In this document: positions 50,685 through 57,060 of the stretch, piece after piece
How positions within the stretch are numbered: the stretch's first letter is position 1
Layout: the number at the start of each line of letters is the position of its first letter
Source of the DNA: Anaerospora hongkongensis
GTDB taxonomy: Bacteria; Bacillota; Negativicutes; Sporomusales; DSM-15969
NCBI RefSeq assembly: GCF_004339805.1
Contig: NZ_SLUI01000007.1
Coordinates: 1 to 57,060 of the forward strand
Length of the DNA stretch: 57,060 nt
Direction of reading: 5' to 3'
The notes under the pieces: generated by a model
Databases searched by the model: none
What the model was told of the DNA's origin: nothing
The model's input: only the letters and a program-made list of their open reading frames with translations
Program-made: the position numbers and the translations under genes

Positions 50685-51620
50685 ATGAGGAAAAGTGTAC
50701 TGCTTACGTTGCTGTTCTTTATTTGTTTTTCTAATAATGTATTTGCAGAAGATTGGCATAGCCTACCCGATGGCATCTGTGCCAGATATGCTGCTCAGGA
50801 ATTTGCAAAAATTGCTCCTTCACCTGGTGTTAATTGGTTGAATTATAATTATGATTGGCTTATACAAGCCGAAGCGGCAGGATGGGTTGTAAAAACGACA
50901 GTACGTGACGTTATGGTTGGAGCGATTGCAGAATGGCAGGGGCTTGAACGTGATGGAGGACATGTTGCTATCGTAAGAAAAGTGTTGTCAGATCGAATTA
51001 TTGTAGAAGAGCAGAATATTGGCAGTATAACCGGCAGTCTGAAATACACGTTTCAAGGCATTCACTATAACAGTCAGGTAACGAGTGGCTGGGGAACAGT
51101 GACAATACGGGCAATCAAGTATGAAGACATGTTGAGAATGGATACAAAGAAATTTATGGGGTATATCTGGCCAGTTCGAAAAAGTGAGTATGAGAAAGAG
51201 CCGGCTAAATATCAGATTTCGTTCGTAGAACAAATGAATAGTAAAGAACCACTATATAAAGGATTTAAAGAGTATTGGGCCCCAGCATATGCACTAAAAG
51301 AGTTTGATAAAATAGTCCCGGAACCTGGTGTAAACTGGAGGGGAAACGTACGCGACTGGGTAAAAAATTCTGCAGCAGCGGGATGGATTACAAAAAACGA
51401 TCCTTCAGATGCCCGGATTGGAGCATTGGTAATTCGCTATAATTTTGCTAAAGACTGGGCAAAGGTAGGAATTGTCAGAGGTATGAAGAATAATATCCTT
51501 TCTATTGATACACGAAAAGCTAATCTTTATCCTGTAAGTGAAGAACTGCGAATAGACGATTTGAGAATAGATAAAGAAGGCTACACTTTTTTAGGTTATA
51601 TTTGGCCAGAAAGACTTTAA
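50685..51620 (+). CDS. Secreted protein with two CHAP-like repeats, second one degenerate
   Basis: 311 residues. A signal peptide (1-21) is cleaved after VFA. Repeat 1 (about 23-168) has the CHAP-like Cys at 32 (GICARYAAQEF) and His at 93 (GGHVAIVRKV). Repeat 2 (about 196-311) keeps the scaffold (AYALKEFDKIVPEPGVNW, AAAGWITKNDPSDARIGAL, VGIVRG, FLGYIWPERL). It has Ala in place of the Cys and Lys in place of the His. CHAP proteins are amidases or endopeptidases acting on peptidoglycan. Repeat 1 could be active; repeat 2 looks like a binding module. Confidence 0.75.
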   Translation: MRKSVLLTLLFFICFSNNVFAEDWHSLPDGICARYAAQEFAKIAPSPGVNWLNYNYDWLIQAEAAGWVVKTTVRDVMVGAIAEWQGLERDGGHVAIVRKVLSDRIIVEEQNIGSITGSLKYTFQGIHYNSQVTSGWGTVTIRAIKYEDMLRMDTKKFMGYIWPVRKSEYEKEPAKYQISFVEQMNSKEPLYKGFKEYWAPAYALKEFDKIVPEPGVNWRGNVRDWVKNSAAAGWITKNDPSDARIGALVIRYNFAKDWAKVGIVRGMKNNILSIDTRKANLYPVSEELRIDDLRIDKEGYTFLGYIWPERL

Positions 51621-51635
51621 AAATTGAGAGGCATT

Positions 51636-52154
51636 ATGTTTTTAGAATGCACTAAGAAGTTAATAGACGTGTTGAACATTCGAGTGACTGATATTACACC
51701 TTTGAGGCGGGAGCCATTATATGAATGGCATGCCAATCTGTTTTTGTTTAACAGGCATAAGGGTGTTATTATGATGAATAATCAGACTCGGTACTCTGTT
51801 GTAATGTATGGCTTAAAAGCAAAGGAATTTAAGGAGTTTAATCATATTGCTTTAGCTGCAATTGAGAGGACCTTTTTAGCCGAAGGCTTTAGTGAAAAAG
51901 CAGTTGCACAGTATATCAAGAATTGCCAGGACGTGGTATTTACTAAAACTCATGACAGAAGTGTTATTTCACAAATGAATGATATGCTGCTTATCGCTTC
52001 TCACTGGATAAAAGATTATTTGCCATCTAAGGAGATTTGCATCGTTGATTTAAGCAAGCGCTTAGGAGAAGTTCCGGTAGGAAGCGTTAAATATGCTTAT
52101 CCGATTGATCTTTTACGTCAAATAATAAATGACATTGATAGTAACGAAGCCTAG
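51636..52154 (+). CDS. DUF6933-like protein
   Basis: 172 residues from the ATG at 51636 (GAGAGG five bases upstream). The pattern FLECTKKLIDVL, YEWHANLFLFNRHKGVIMMNNQTRYSVVMYGLKAKEF and VVFTKTHDRSVISQMNDM resembles the DUF6933 family, which has no known function. It is a cytoplasmic protein without signal or membrane helix. It starts 16 bases after the CHAP gene, so it is probably cotranscribed. Its last codons are inside the direct repeat 52125-52348. Confidence 0.6.
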   Translation: MFLECTKKLIDVLNIRVTDITPLRREPLYEWHANLFLFNRHKGVIMMNNQTRYSVVMYGLKAKEFKEFNHIALAAIERTFLAEGFSEKAVAQYIKNCQDVVFTKTHDRSVISQMNDMLLIASHWIKDYLPSKEICIVDLSKRLGEVPVGSVKYAYPIDLLRQIINDIDSNEA

Positions 52155-52347
52155 TTAGTCGGCAGTAAATTTCCAGATTACGACAGAGCATCCATAATGT
52201 CGCTGCGACATTTAATGGGTGCTTTACTATGCGGTTAAGGCTATACAAAACTACTTAGCGGGAAAACTACTAATAAAAATTGCCTGAGGAGAGTAATGAA
52301 TGAGCGGCTTTGTGCTTGGCTTTCAAGATATTAATAAAACCAAACTT
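52125..52347 (+). repeat. Direct repeat of the rph leader, left copy
   Basis: About 223 bases (end of the DUF6933-like gene, hairpin, ribosome site and first 16 codons of the rph-like gene) align with 56082-56303 at roughly 85%. The similarity stops exactly where the REP-like inverted repeat begins. Confidence 0.85.
52187..52223 (+). terminator. Hairpin after the DUF6933-like gene, left copy
   Basis: AGCATCCAT pairs with ATGGGTGCT, and AATGTC with GACATT. The right copy (56142-56178) folds the same way with compensating changes. A short TTTA follows. Confidence 0.6.
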
Positions 52348-52378
52348 GGACATTTGGGGACGGTCCTTTTTTGTCAAT
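52300..52378 (+). pseudogene. Truncated 5' end of an rph-like gene
   Basis: MSGFVLGFQDINKTKL matches the first 16 residues of the complete gene start at 56256. After residue 16 the frame runs into the REP-like repeat and stops at a TAA by 52380. The ribosome site GAGGAGAG is retained. Confidence 0.8.
52348..52377 (+). repeat. Left terminal inverted repeat (REP-like)
   Basis: It begins GGACATTTGGGGACGGTCC and ends TTTTTTGTCAA. The next 24 bases are also nearly shared with the repeat at 49922. Confidence 0.85.
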
Positions 52379-52438
52379 AAAAGTATTTTTAATAAAAACG
52401 CAAGCTGATATTGCTATATCTAGAAAACATTAGTATAT

Positions 52439-52812
52439 AGTTTGACTGTTATTGGTTCTTGAAGATTTGTATTGCATATGTTATTATTTAAGTAAGCACC
52501 ATCCTTATAGCTAACTAGCATCAGCCCAGCAATTTCAGAGTCAAGGTTTCTGAAGTGGTCGAGTGGTTCGTGTTCTAGAGCGGGATGTGTTTTTTGTTTA
52601 TCTGGAAGCATTGATCGGAATGTAGGGACTGTTTGAAACAAGTTTTTTCAGTGTTTGATTTGGAATTTGTTTAGGTGAATCCAATTTATTAAGCTCGGAA
52701 TAGGTTGTTTGAGATTGTCGTGTACCGAAAAGGCTATAGGGATGGTGCGAAATAGTAGAGTGATTAAGGGACAGGAGCATTGACGTTATAGTCAATGCTC
52801 CTGTCCCCTTAA
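52439..52812 (+). ncRNA. Candidate structured non-coding RNA gene, copy B
   Basis: The promoter TTGAAG-N17-TATTAT (52459-52487), the closing stem (52496-52511 with 52733-52748) and the terminator stem (52766-52784 with 52791-52809) are all conserved from copy A. In the terminator a T.G pair of copy A is T-A here. Most substitutions and three or more single-base indels fall outside these elements. This copy is inside the REP-bounded element, about 300 bases before the helicase gene. Confidence 0.65.
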
Positions 52813-52813
52813 T

Positions 52814-52876
52814 CATATAGGTGATGATAAAGGAGTTTACCAGCTTTATCCTGATGGACGTAAAGGATATATATAA
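52814..52876 (+). pseudogene. Short remnant of a protein C terminus
   Basis: One frame reads GDDKGVYQLYPDGRKGYI then stop, just after the RNA terminator, and is followed by its own hairpin terminator. It has no start or body, so it looks like the tail of a lost gene. From about 52930 to 53106 there is only AT-rich leader sequence. Confidence 0.4.
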
Positions 52877-52890
52877 TTGTATGAACAAAG

Positions 52891-52928
52891 AAACTTTTGT
52901 AAATTCAGTGTGATTTACAGAAGTTTTT
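52891..52928 (+). terminator. Terminator after the gene remnant
   Basis: AAACTTTTGTAAAT pairs with ATTTACAGAAGTTT, followed by TTTATT. Confidence 0.75.
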
Positions 52929-53106
52929 TATTCGAGGAGCTTTATTAGTAATTAATACATCATTACCTGCAAATTACGTAAGGATTGCAGGATATTTTAA
53001 AATTTTTTTGGAATGTATTTGTAGACATGCTAAACGAAAGCATAAATATAGGGAGCTTGTTTCGTTGTTTTAGATATCTGCGAGATGAGAGGAACATGGT
53101 GATAAT

Positions 53107-56013
53107 TTGAATACTAAAATCAAGGATTTAACAAGCTACTTTCGGAGTACTGTTGCGGCAAGTGTAAATAGAAAAATTGAATTAAAAACATTGGACTATT
53201 ATGATGTTGAACCAGCAAAGCTTAGTGAAGGAAAACTTGATGAATATATTTTTGAAAATCTGACCAGAAAAGAACAAGAAGATCGTAAGAAGGAAAGGAG
53301 CAAAAAACGGGACAGCATAAATGTCATTATTGTCCTTAAGACTATAAAAACAATTTTTGATAATCAGGCGAAAAAGGATAGTAGTGTAGAGGACTTAACA
53401 GGAATTTATTACATGCCTGCGATCCTTAAGAGAGATGGGACCTTATTATATGAACAAGAAAAAGTGCCATGGATACCTCGAGAGTTTCTTCAGCCCTTAG
53501 TCGAAGCGGATTTATCAATTGGTCACATACAGGATTATGACAAGTTTCTAAGCGATAATATGGGGCGGATCAATAAAATTGAAACTTGGGCAGATTATTT
53601 CAAACTTACAACAGATTTATATGAATATGTAACGAAAACCATTTTTTTCAGTGAGCTTCTTTTGGATATCGAATTAGAAAAACGGGCATACATCTTCGAG
53701 GATACAACGGTCAATGCTACACGTGCAATTCTAAAACTGTACGATGATCTATCAAATAAGGATTGCAAAGTACCGCTGTACGAAACTTTCATGCAGACGG
53801 ACTTTGCAGCAACAGCTTCGTTGATTGGCAACGATCTTGAACGGATGCAAAAGCATTGCGGTCAGATGAATGGAGAGTACCCCTTATCACCATCACAGAG
53901 GGAGTGTATCAATCATTTTAGTTGTATGGAGAATGGAGAAATCCTGGCTGTTAACGGTCCTCCCGGTACAGGTAAAACAACGTTGCTACAGTCCATCGTT
54001 GCTAATTTAGTAGTAGAGAAAGCATTAAGAAAAGCAAAACCACCACTCATTGTAGCAGCATCTACCAATAATCAGGCAGTTACCAACATTATTGAATCTT
54101 TTGGGAAGATTAAGGTTATTGGCTATGGGAACCTTGAAGAACGCTGGATTGAGGGAGTAAAGAGTTTTGCCGTCTACTTTCCTTCAAAAAAACAAAAGAA
54201 GGCTGCAGAAAAAAACGGGTATCATTATACGTCTGCTACCGGCAGTAACTTCATCGAAGAAATAGAAACTGCTGAAAACCTGGCTAAATCAAAAGAAAAA
54301 ATGGTGACACAATGCAGCTTGTATTTTAATCAACCTTTTAGCACTATCGATGAATGTCAGGGGAAAATTTATGACGCTTTATGCGAAGTAGACCATATTA
54401 GAAAAGATCTGTTGGAAATTGCTCATGAATTCAGCTCATTTAAGCGTCCAGAAGAAACGTTCCAGGAAGCGCTGGCTAATCTAGCACAGGAAAAGAAATG
54501 CTTAACCAGCGAGATAGAGCAGATCAAACATCGGTTGGTCGAATGGAAAAAGCATTTCGACAGTATTCCTATGCTATATAAGCTATTCTCGTTCCTAACC
54601 AGTTTTAAAGACAAAATAGCTGTTAAAAATAGATTGTTCATTTCAATAGAAGAAGATTTTATCGAAGAAAGCATGAGCTATGCGCAAATAGAAGAAAAAT
54701 ACAGTCTAAAATATAAGACTTATAAAAATAAGCTTGGGGAAGTAACGGATTTTTCTAGGAAAATTGAACAGTTACAGGAACGGTTTGAAAAAAATAAAGA
54801 CGTCCTGCAGGCGCTGCATATTGACGTATTTGCCCAAGAAAAGAAAACGTGTGTAAAGAACGCAGAGCACCTAAATGAAACTACGGATAAAAATCTAAAG
54901 TATGTAGCATTCTGGCTGGCTATTCACTACTATGAGTGCAGATGGCTTAAAGGCGAAGATTCATTATCAGAGAAGCAAAAGACCAAAACATACAAGAATG
55001 TTTTGCAGAAATTGTACAATCGCTTAAGTATGGTTACCCCCTGCTATGTTATGACCTTTTATCAGCTGCCAAAGAACTTTCGGTCTCAGGAAAAGGAATA
55101 TCTCTATAACCATATTGATCTGCTTATTGTTGATGAGGCCGGACAAGTCTCGCCGGAAATCGCTGCAGGTTCTTTTTCGCTAGCTAAAAATGCAGTTGTC
55201 GTAGGCGATATTCATCAAATTGAGCCGGTATGGAGTGTTAGCAACACAGTAGATAAGTCACTGGCACTAAGCTGCGGAGCCATTACTAGCATATCCCAAT
55301 TCGAAAAACTCAAAGAGCTTGGCTTAAATTCATCTGATTCCAGTGTAATGCAGGTTGCAGCTAAAAGCTGCCGATATAAGAAATTCCATACGAGAGGTCT
55401 GTTTTTGAGTGAACATCGCCGCTGTTATGATGAGATCATCGCGTATTGTAATGATCTTGTCTACCAAGGGAACTTGGAACCCCTGCGAGGGTGCAGTGCA
55501 GCAGACAAAAAATATCAATTGCAAGCAATACCCCAAATGGGGCATAGACAAATTACAACTGAATACTCAAGCAAAAAGGGCGGCAGTCGCTTTAATCAAG
55601 TGGAAGCAGCTGAAATAGCAAGATGGATTCATGAGAACTTTCAAATAATCCAAGCGGCATATCCTAATGTAGCGCAGCAAAATTTAATTGGGGTTATAAC
55701 TCCGTTTAAAGCACAGGTAAATTGCATTAAAAACGAAATAAAGAAACTATTACCTGAAGATATTGCTAAAGCGGTTGGTGTGGGAACCGTCCATGCCTTC
55801 CAGGGGGCCGAAAAGCAGTTGATTATCCTTTCGACGGCATACGGGAGAGAAGAGGGCTGTTACTTCATTGATGCAAATAAGAGTATGCTAAATGTTGCAG
55901 TTTCCCGCGCGAAAGACAGCTTTTTAGTATTTGGCAACCTAGATTCTTTACAAAATGATAAAAGCAGTGCGAGTGGGCTGTTGAAGCAGTATGTCAGAAA
56001 TAATGCGATTTGA
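53107..56013 (+). CDS. UPF1-like superfamily 1 helicase with coiled-coil insert
   Basis: 968 residues from a TTG with GGTGAT upstream. Residues 1-255 are a charged N-terminal region without a known domain. A Q-motif (SPSQRECI, 261-268) precedes Walker A GPPGTGKTT (284-292). A long, coiled-coil-rich insert (about 360-640) separates it from motif II VDEAGQ (675-680). Motif III is VVGDIHQIEPV, then come LSEHRRC, IGVITPFKAQV, TVHAFQGAEKQ (about 893) and NVAVSRAKDS (about 928). All SF1 AAA_11/AAA_12 motifs look intact. No nuclease domain is apparent. It is visibly A/T-richer than the metabolic genes to the left. A nucleic-acid remodelling role, possibly in defence, is inference. Confidence 0.85.
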   Translation: MNTKIKDLTSYFRSTVAASVNRKIELKTLDYYDVEPAKLSEGKLDEYIFENLTRKEQEDRKKERSKKRDSINVIIVLKTIKTIFDNQAKKDSSVEDLTGIYYMPAILKRDGTLLYEQEKVPWIPREFLQPLVEADLSIGHIQDYDKFLSDNMGRINKIETWADYFKLTTDLYEYVTKTIFFSELLLDIELEKRAYIFEDTTVNATRAILKLYDDLSNKDCKVPLYETFMQTDFAATASLIGNDLERMQKHCGQMNGEYPLSPSQRECINHFSCMENGEILAVNGPPGTGKTTLLQSIVANLVVEKALRKAKPPLIVAASTNNQAVTNIIESFGKIKVIGYGNLEERWIEGVKSFAVYFPSKKQKKAAEKNGYHYTSATGSNFIEEIETAENLAKSKEKMVTQCSLYFNQPFSTIDECQGKIYDALCEVDHIRKDLLEIAHEFSSFKRPEETFQEALANLAQEKKCLTSEIEQIKHRLVEWKKHFDSIPMLYKLFSFLTSFKDKIAVKNRLFISIEEDFIEESMSYAQIEEKYSLKYKTYKNKLGEVTDFSRKIEQLQERFEKNKDVLQALHIDVFAQEKKTCVKNAEHLNETTDKNLKYVAFWLAIHYYECRWLKGEDSLSEKQKTKTYKNVLQKLYNRLSMVTPCYVMTFYQLPKNFRSQEKEYLYNHIDLLIVDEAGQVSPEIAAGSFSLAKNAVVVGDIHQIEPVWSVSNTVDKSLALSCGAITSISQFEKLKELGLNSSDSSVMQVAAKSCRYKKFHTRGLFLSEHRRCYDEIIAYCNDLVYQGNLEPLRGCSAADKKYQLQAIPQMGHRQITTEYSSKKGGSRFNQVEAAEIARWIHENFQIIQAAYPNVAQQNLIGVITPFKAQVNCIKNEIKKLLPEDIAKAVGVGTVHAFQGAEKQLIILSTAYGREEGCYFIDANKSMLNVAVSRAKDSFLVFGNLDSLQNDKSSASGLLKQYVRNNAI

Positions 56014-56051
56014 CAAAAACGGAACATAAAAGATAGTGTATAATATAAAAG

Positions 56052-56081
56052 TTGACAAAAAAGGAACGTCCCCAAGTGTCC
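56052..56081 (-). repeat. Right terminal inverted repeat (REP-like)
   Basis: Read on the minus strand it begins GGACACTTGGGGACGTTCC and ends TTTTTTGTCAA. It abuts the right copy of the 223-bp direct repeat. Confidence 0.85.
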
Positions 56082-56303
56082 ATAAATGACATTGATAATA
56101 ATGAAGCCTGGTTGGTCGGCAGCAAAGTTCCAGTATAACGGAACACTCATAAATGTCGTTGCGGCATTTATGAGTGTTTTATTATGCTATTTATGGCTAT
56201 ACAAAACTACCTAGCGGGGAAACTATTAATAAAAATTGCCTGAGGAGAGAAATGAATGAGCAGCTTTGTGCTTGGCTTTCAAGATATTGATAAAACCAAA
56301 CTT
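56082..56303 (+). repeat. Direct repeat of the rph leader, right (functional) copy
   Basis: It repeats the left copy at 52125-52347. Here it runs on into the intact rph-like gene, while the DUF6933-like codons at its start are only a fragment. Confidence 0.85.
56142..56178 (+). promoter_or_regulatory. Conserved hairpin in the rph-like leader
   Basis: AACACTCATAAATG pairs with CATTTATGAGTGTT, followed by TTATT. Compared with the left copy several stem pairs have changed on both sides. It may be a leftover terminator of the upstream gene or an attenuator for the rph-like gene. Confidence 0.5.
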
Positions 56304-57060
56304 GCGGTTGCTGGAGGGAAGGGCGCCAATCTTGGCGAGCTTTCCAGCATCGAAGGGCTACACGTGCCCGCTGGCTTTTGTATTACGACAGAAGCCTATA
56401 AAAAAATCATCGAAGAAACACCGGCGATGAAGGAATTACTGAAACAGTTATCGCTGCTAACGGTTGGCGAACGGGATAAAATCGTTAAGCTTAGCAGTGA
56501 GATACGCCAGGTCATCGAGGGAGCTTCACTTCCGCAAGACCTGCAGGCAGAGATCACCCAGTATCTTGCGGGTTTCGGTCAAAACAATGCGTATGCAGTA
56601 CGCTCCAGTGCAACGGCGGAAGATTTGCCGACAGCCTCTTTTGCAGGCCAGCAGGATACGTATCTAAACATTAGCGGCAAGGAGGCAATCCTTACGCATA
56701 TCCGAAAGTGCTGGGCCTCGCTGTTTACCGAGCGGGCCGTCACGTACCGCCTTCAGAACGATTTCGACCACCGGAAGGTTCATCTGGCGGTGGTCGTACA
56801 AAAGATGGTTTTCCCTGAGACGGCAGGGATTATGTTTACGGCCGATCCCGTCACTTCCAATCGGAAAGTTGTATCCATCGATGCCAGCTTTGGGCTTGGT
56901 GAGGCCTTAGTCTCAGGCCTGGTCAATGCAGATACCTATAAAGTACGCGACGGCAGGGTAATCGATAAAAAGATATCCACTAAGAAGCTGGCTGTTTATC
57001 CTTTACCGGACGGCGGTACGCACGAGCAGGCGCTTGCACCTGTGCTGCAGAACCAGCAAG
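56256..57060 (+). CDS. rph: Rifamycin phosphotransferase-like / PEP-synthase-family protein, 5' part
   Basis: 268 residues are visible; the gene runs off the window. GAGGAGAGAA precedes the ATG. The ATP-grasp (PPDK_N) domain shows GGKGANLGELSSIEG, VPAGFCITTEAY, AVRSSATAEDLPTASFAG and QQDTYLN. Further matches are CWASLFTERAVTYR, FDHRKVHLAVVVQKMV and SIDASFGLGEALVSGLVNAD. The run of matches is closer to Listeria/Bacillus rifampicin phosphotransferase Rph than to housekeeping PpsA, but the swivelling and rifampicin-binding domains that would settle it are outside. Rph inactivates rifamycins by phosphorylation using ATP. Confidence 0.75.
   Translation, partial: MSSFVLGFQDIDKTKLAVAGGKGANLGELSSIEGLHVPAGFCITTEAYKKIIEETPAMKELLKQLSLLTVGERDKIVKLSSEIRQVIEGASLPQDLQAEITQYLAGFGQNNAYAVRSSATAEDLPTASFAGQQDTYLNISGKEAILTHIRKCWASLFTERAVTYRLQNDFDHRKVHLAVVVQKMVFPETAGIMFTADPVTSNRKVVSIDASFGLGEALVSGLVNADTYKVRDGRVIDKKISTKKLAVYPLPDGGTHEQALAPVLQNQQ

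Larger units (their letters stand above)
52348..56081. mobile_element. Candidate 3.73-kb element bounded by 30-bp inverted repeats
   Basis: The left terminal repeat (52348-52377) and the right one (56052-56081, inverted) agree at 28 of 30 positions by eye. The segment is flanked immediately by 223-bp direct repeats (52125-52347 and 56082-56303). Cargo: one copy of the structured RNA gene, a gene remnant with terminator, and a UPF1-like helicase. No transposase or recombinase is inside. Long flanking duplications are not a known target-site signature. Mobilisation in trans by a REP-type transposase, or origin by recombination between repeats, are both possible. Confidence 0.55.

Noticed and set aside
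56013..56060. TTGACA ... TATAAT after the helicase gene as a promoter for the rph-like gene
   Set aside because: The spacing between the boxes is about 23 bases, too long for a sigma-A promoter.
52348..56081. Interpretation as a standard DDE insertion sequence
   Set aside because: There is no transposase gene, and the flanking duplication is about 223 bases and diverged, not a 2-14-bp target duplication.
1..57060. CRISPR arrays, rRNA operons, tRNA genes, prophage structural genes
   Set aside because: No regularly spaced repeats, no conserved rRNA/tRNA stretches and no capsid, tail or portal-like proteins were recognised.

Overview
The window looks like a chromosomal segment of an anaerobic, endospore-forming bacterium with an outer membrane, most likely Negativicutes/Sporomusaceae (Sporomusa/Pelosinus-like). 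This placement is inferred from gene content, not from a marker gene. A 49-residue small acid-soluble spore protein P points to a spore former. An RND pump with its adaptor, plus a second adaptor, point to a diderm envelope. Desulfoferrodoxin-like and iron-sulfur flavoprotein families, SOD, LytS-type sensors and many carboxylate transporters fit an anaerobic fermenter. I saw no rRNA, tRNA or CRISPR array.

Layout. 1-7.1 kb: possible IS200/IS605-type end, an XRE regulator fused to a superoxide-reductase-like domain, a Bax-inhibitor-1 protein, LysR with a divergent aconitase-family hydratase and CitMHS carrier, and carbonic anhydrase. 7.2-12.5 kb: TetR-controlled RND efflux operon with matching operators. 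12.5-18 kb: an unknown protein with a FliG-N-like miniprotein, two iron-sulfur flavoproteins, HxlR, SspP, an M23 peptidase and a lipoprotein-like adaptor. 18-24.6 kb: Mn-type SOD, a LytS/LytTR pair, a DASS carrier and an HTH/GGDEF-like regulator. 24.8-33 kb: AbgA-like amidohydrolase with a DcuC-like carrier, GNAT, a 5TMR histidine kinase, SDR, MBL and a MASE-like GGDEF protein. 33.2-39.9 kb: GntR-controlled sugar-acid operon of idonate/ketogluconate type. 40-41.3 kb: MarR and DUF169 with twin operators.

41.8-49.7 kb is a sigma-54-controlled fermentation module. It holds PduL, a small protein, a PAS/AAA+/Fis activator, a class III CoA transferase, an acyl-CoA carboxyltransferase beta subunit, an MBL protein and an acetate/propionate kinase. 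Three -24/-12 promoters and a pair of activator-like palindromes are readable. Together the enzymes could activate a dicarboxylate as a CoA ester, decarboxylate it, and recover ATP through an acyl phosphate.

41.3-57 kb also holds the most unusual structure. (1) A roughly 375-bp sequence occurs twice (41318-41696 and 52439-52812). It looks like a structured non-coding RNA gene, with a conserved promoter, a 16-bp long-range closing stem and a strong terminator; its indels are incompatible with coding. (2) A family of about 30-bp REP-like inverted repeats is scattered here. One inverted pair bounds exactly a 3.73-kb segment carrying one RNA copy and a lone UPF1-like SF1 helicase. That segment is flanked by diverged direct repeats of about 223 bp, which duplicate the leader and first codons of an rph-like (rifamycin phosphotransferase/PEP synthase) gene running off the right edge. 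A decayed copy of the DUF169 3' end and a small REP-bounded element lie nearby, so this is a recombination-prone accessory zone.
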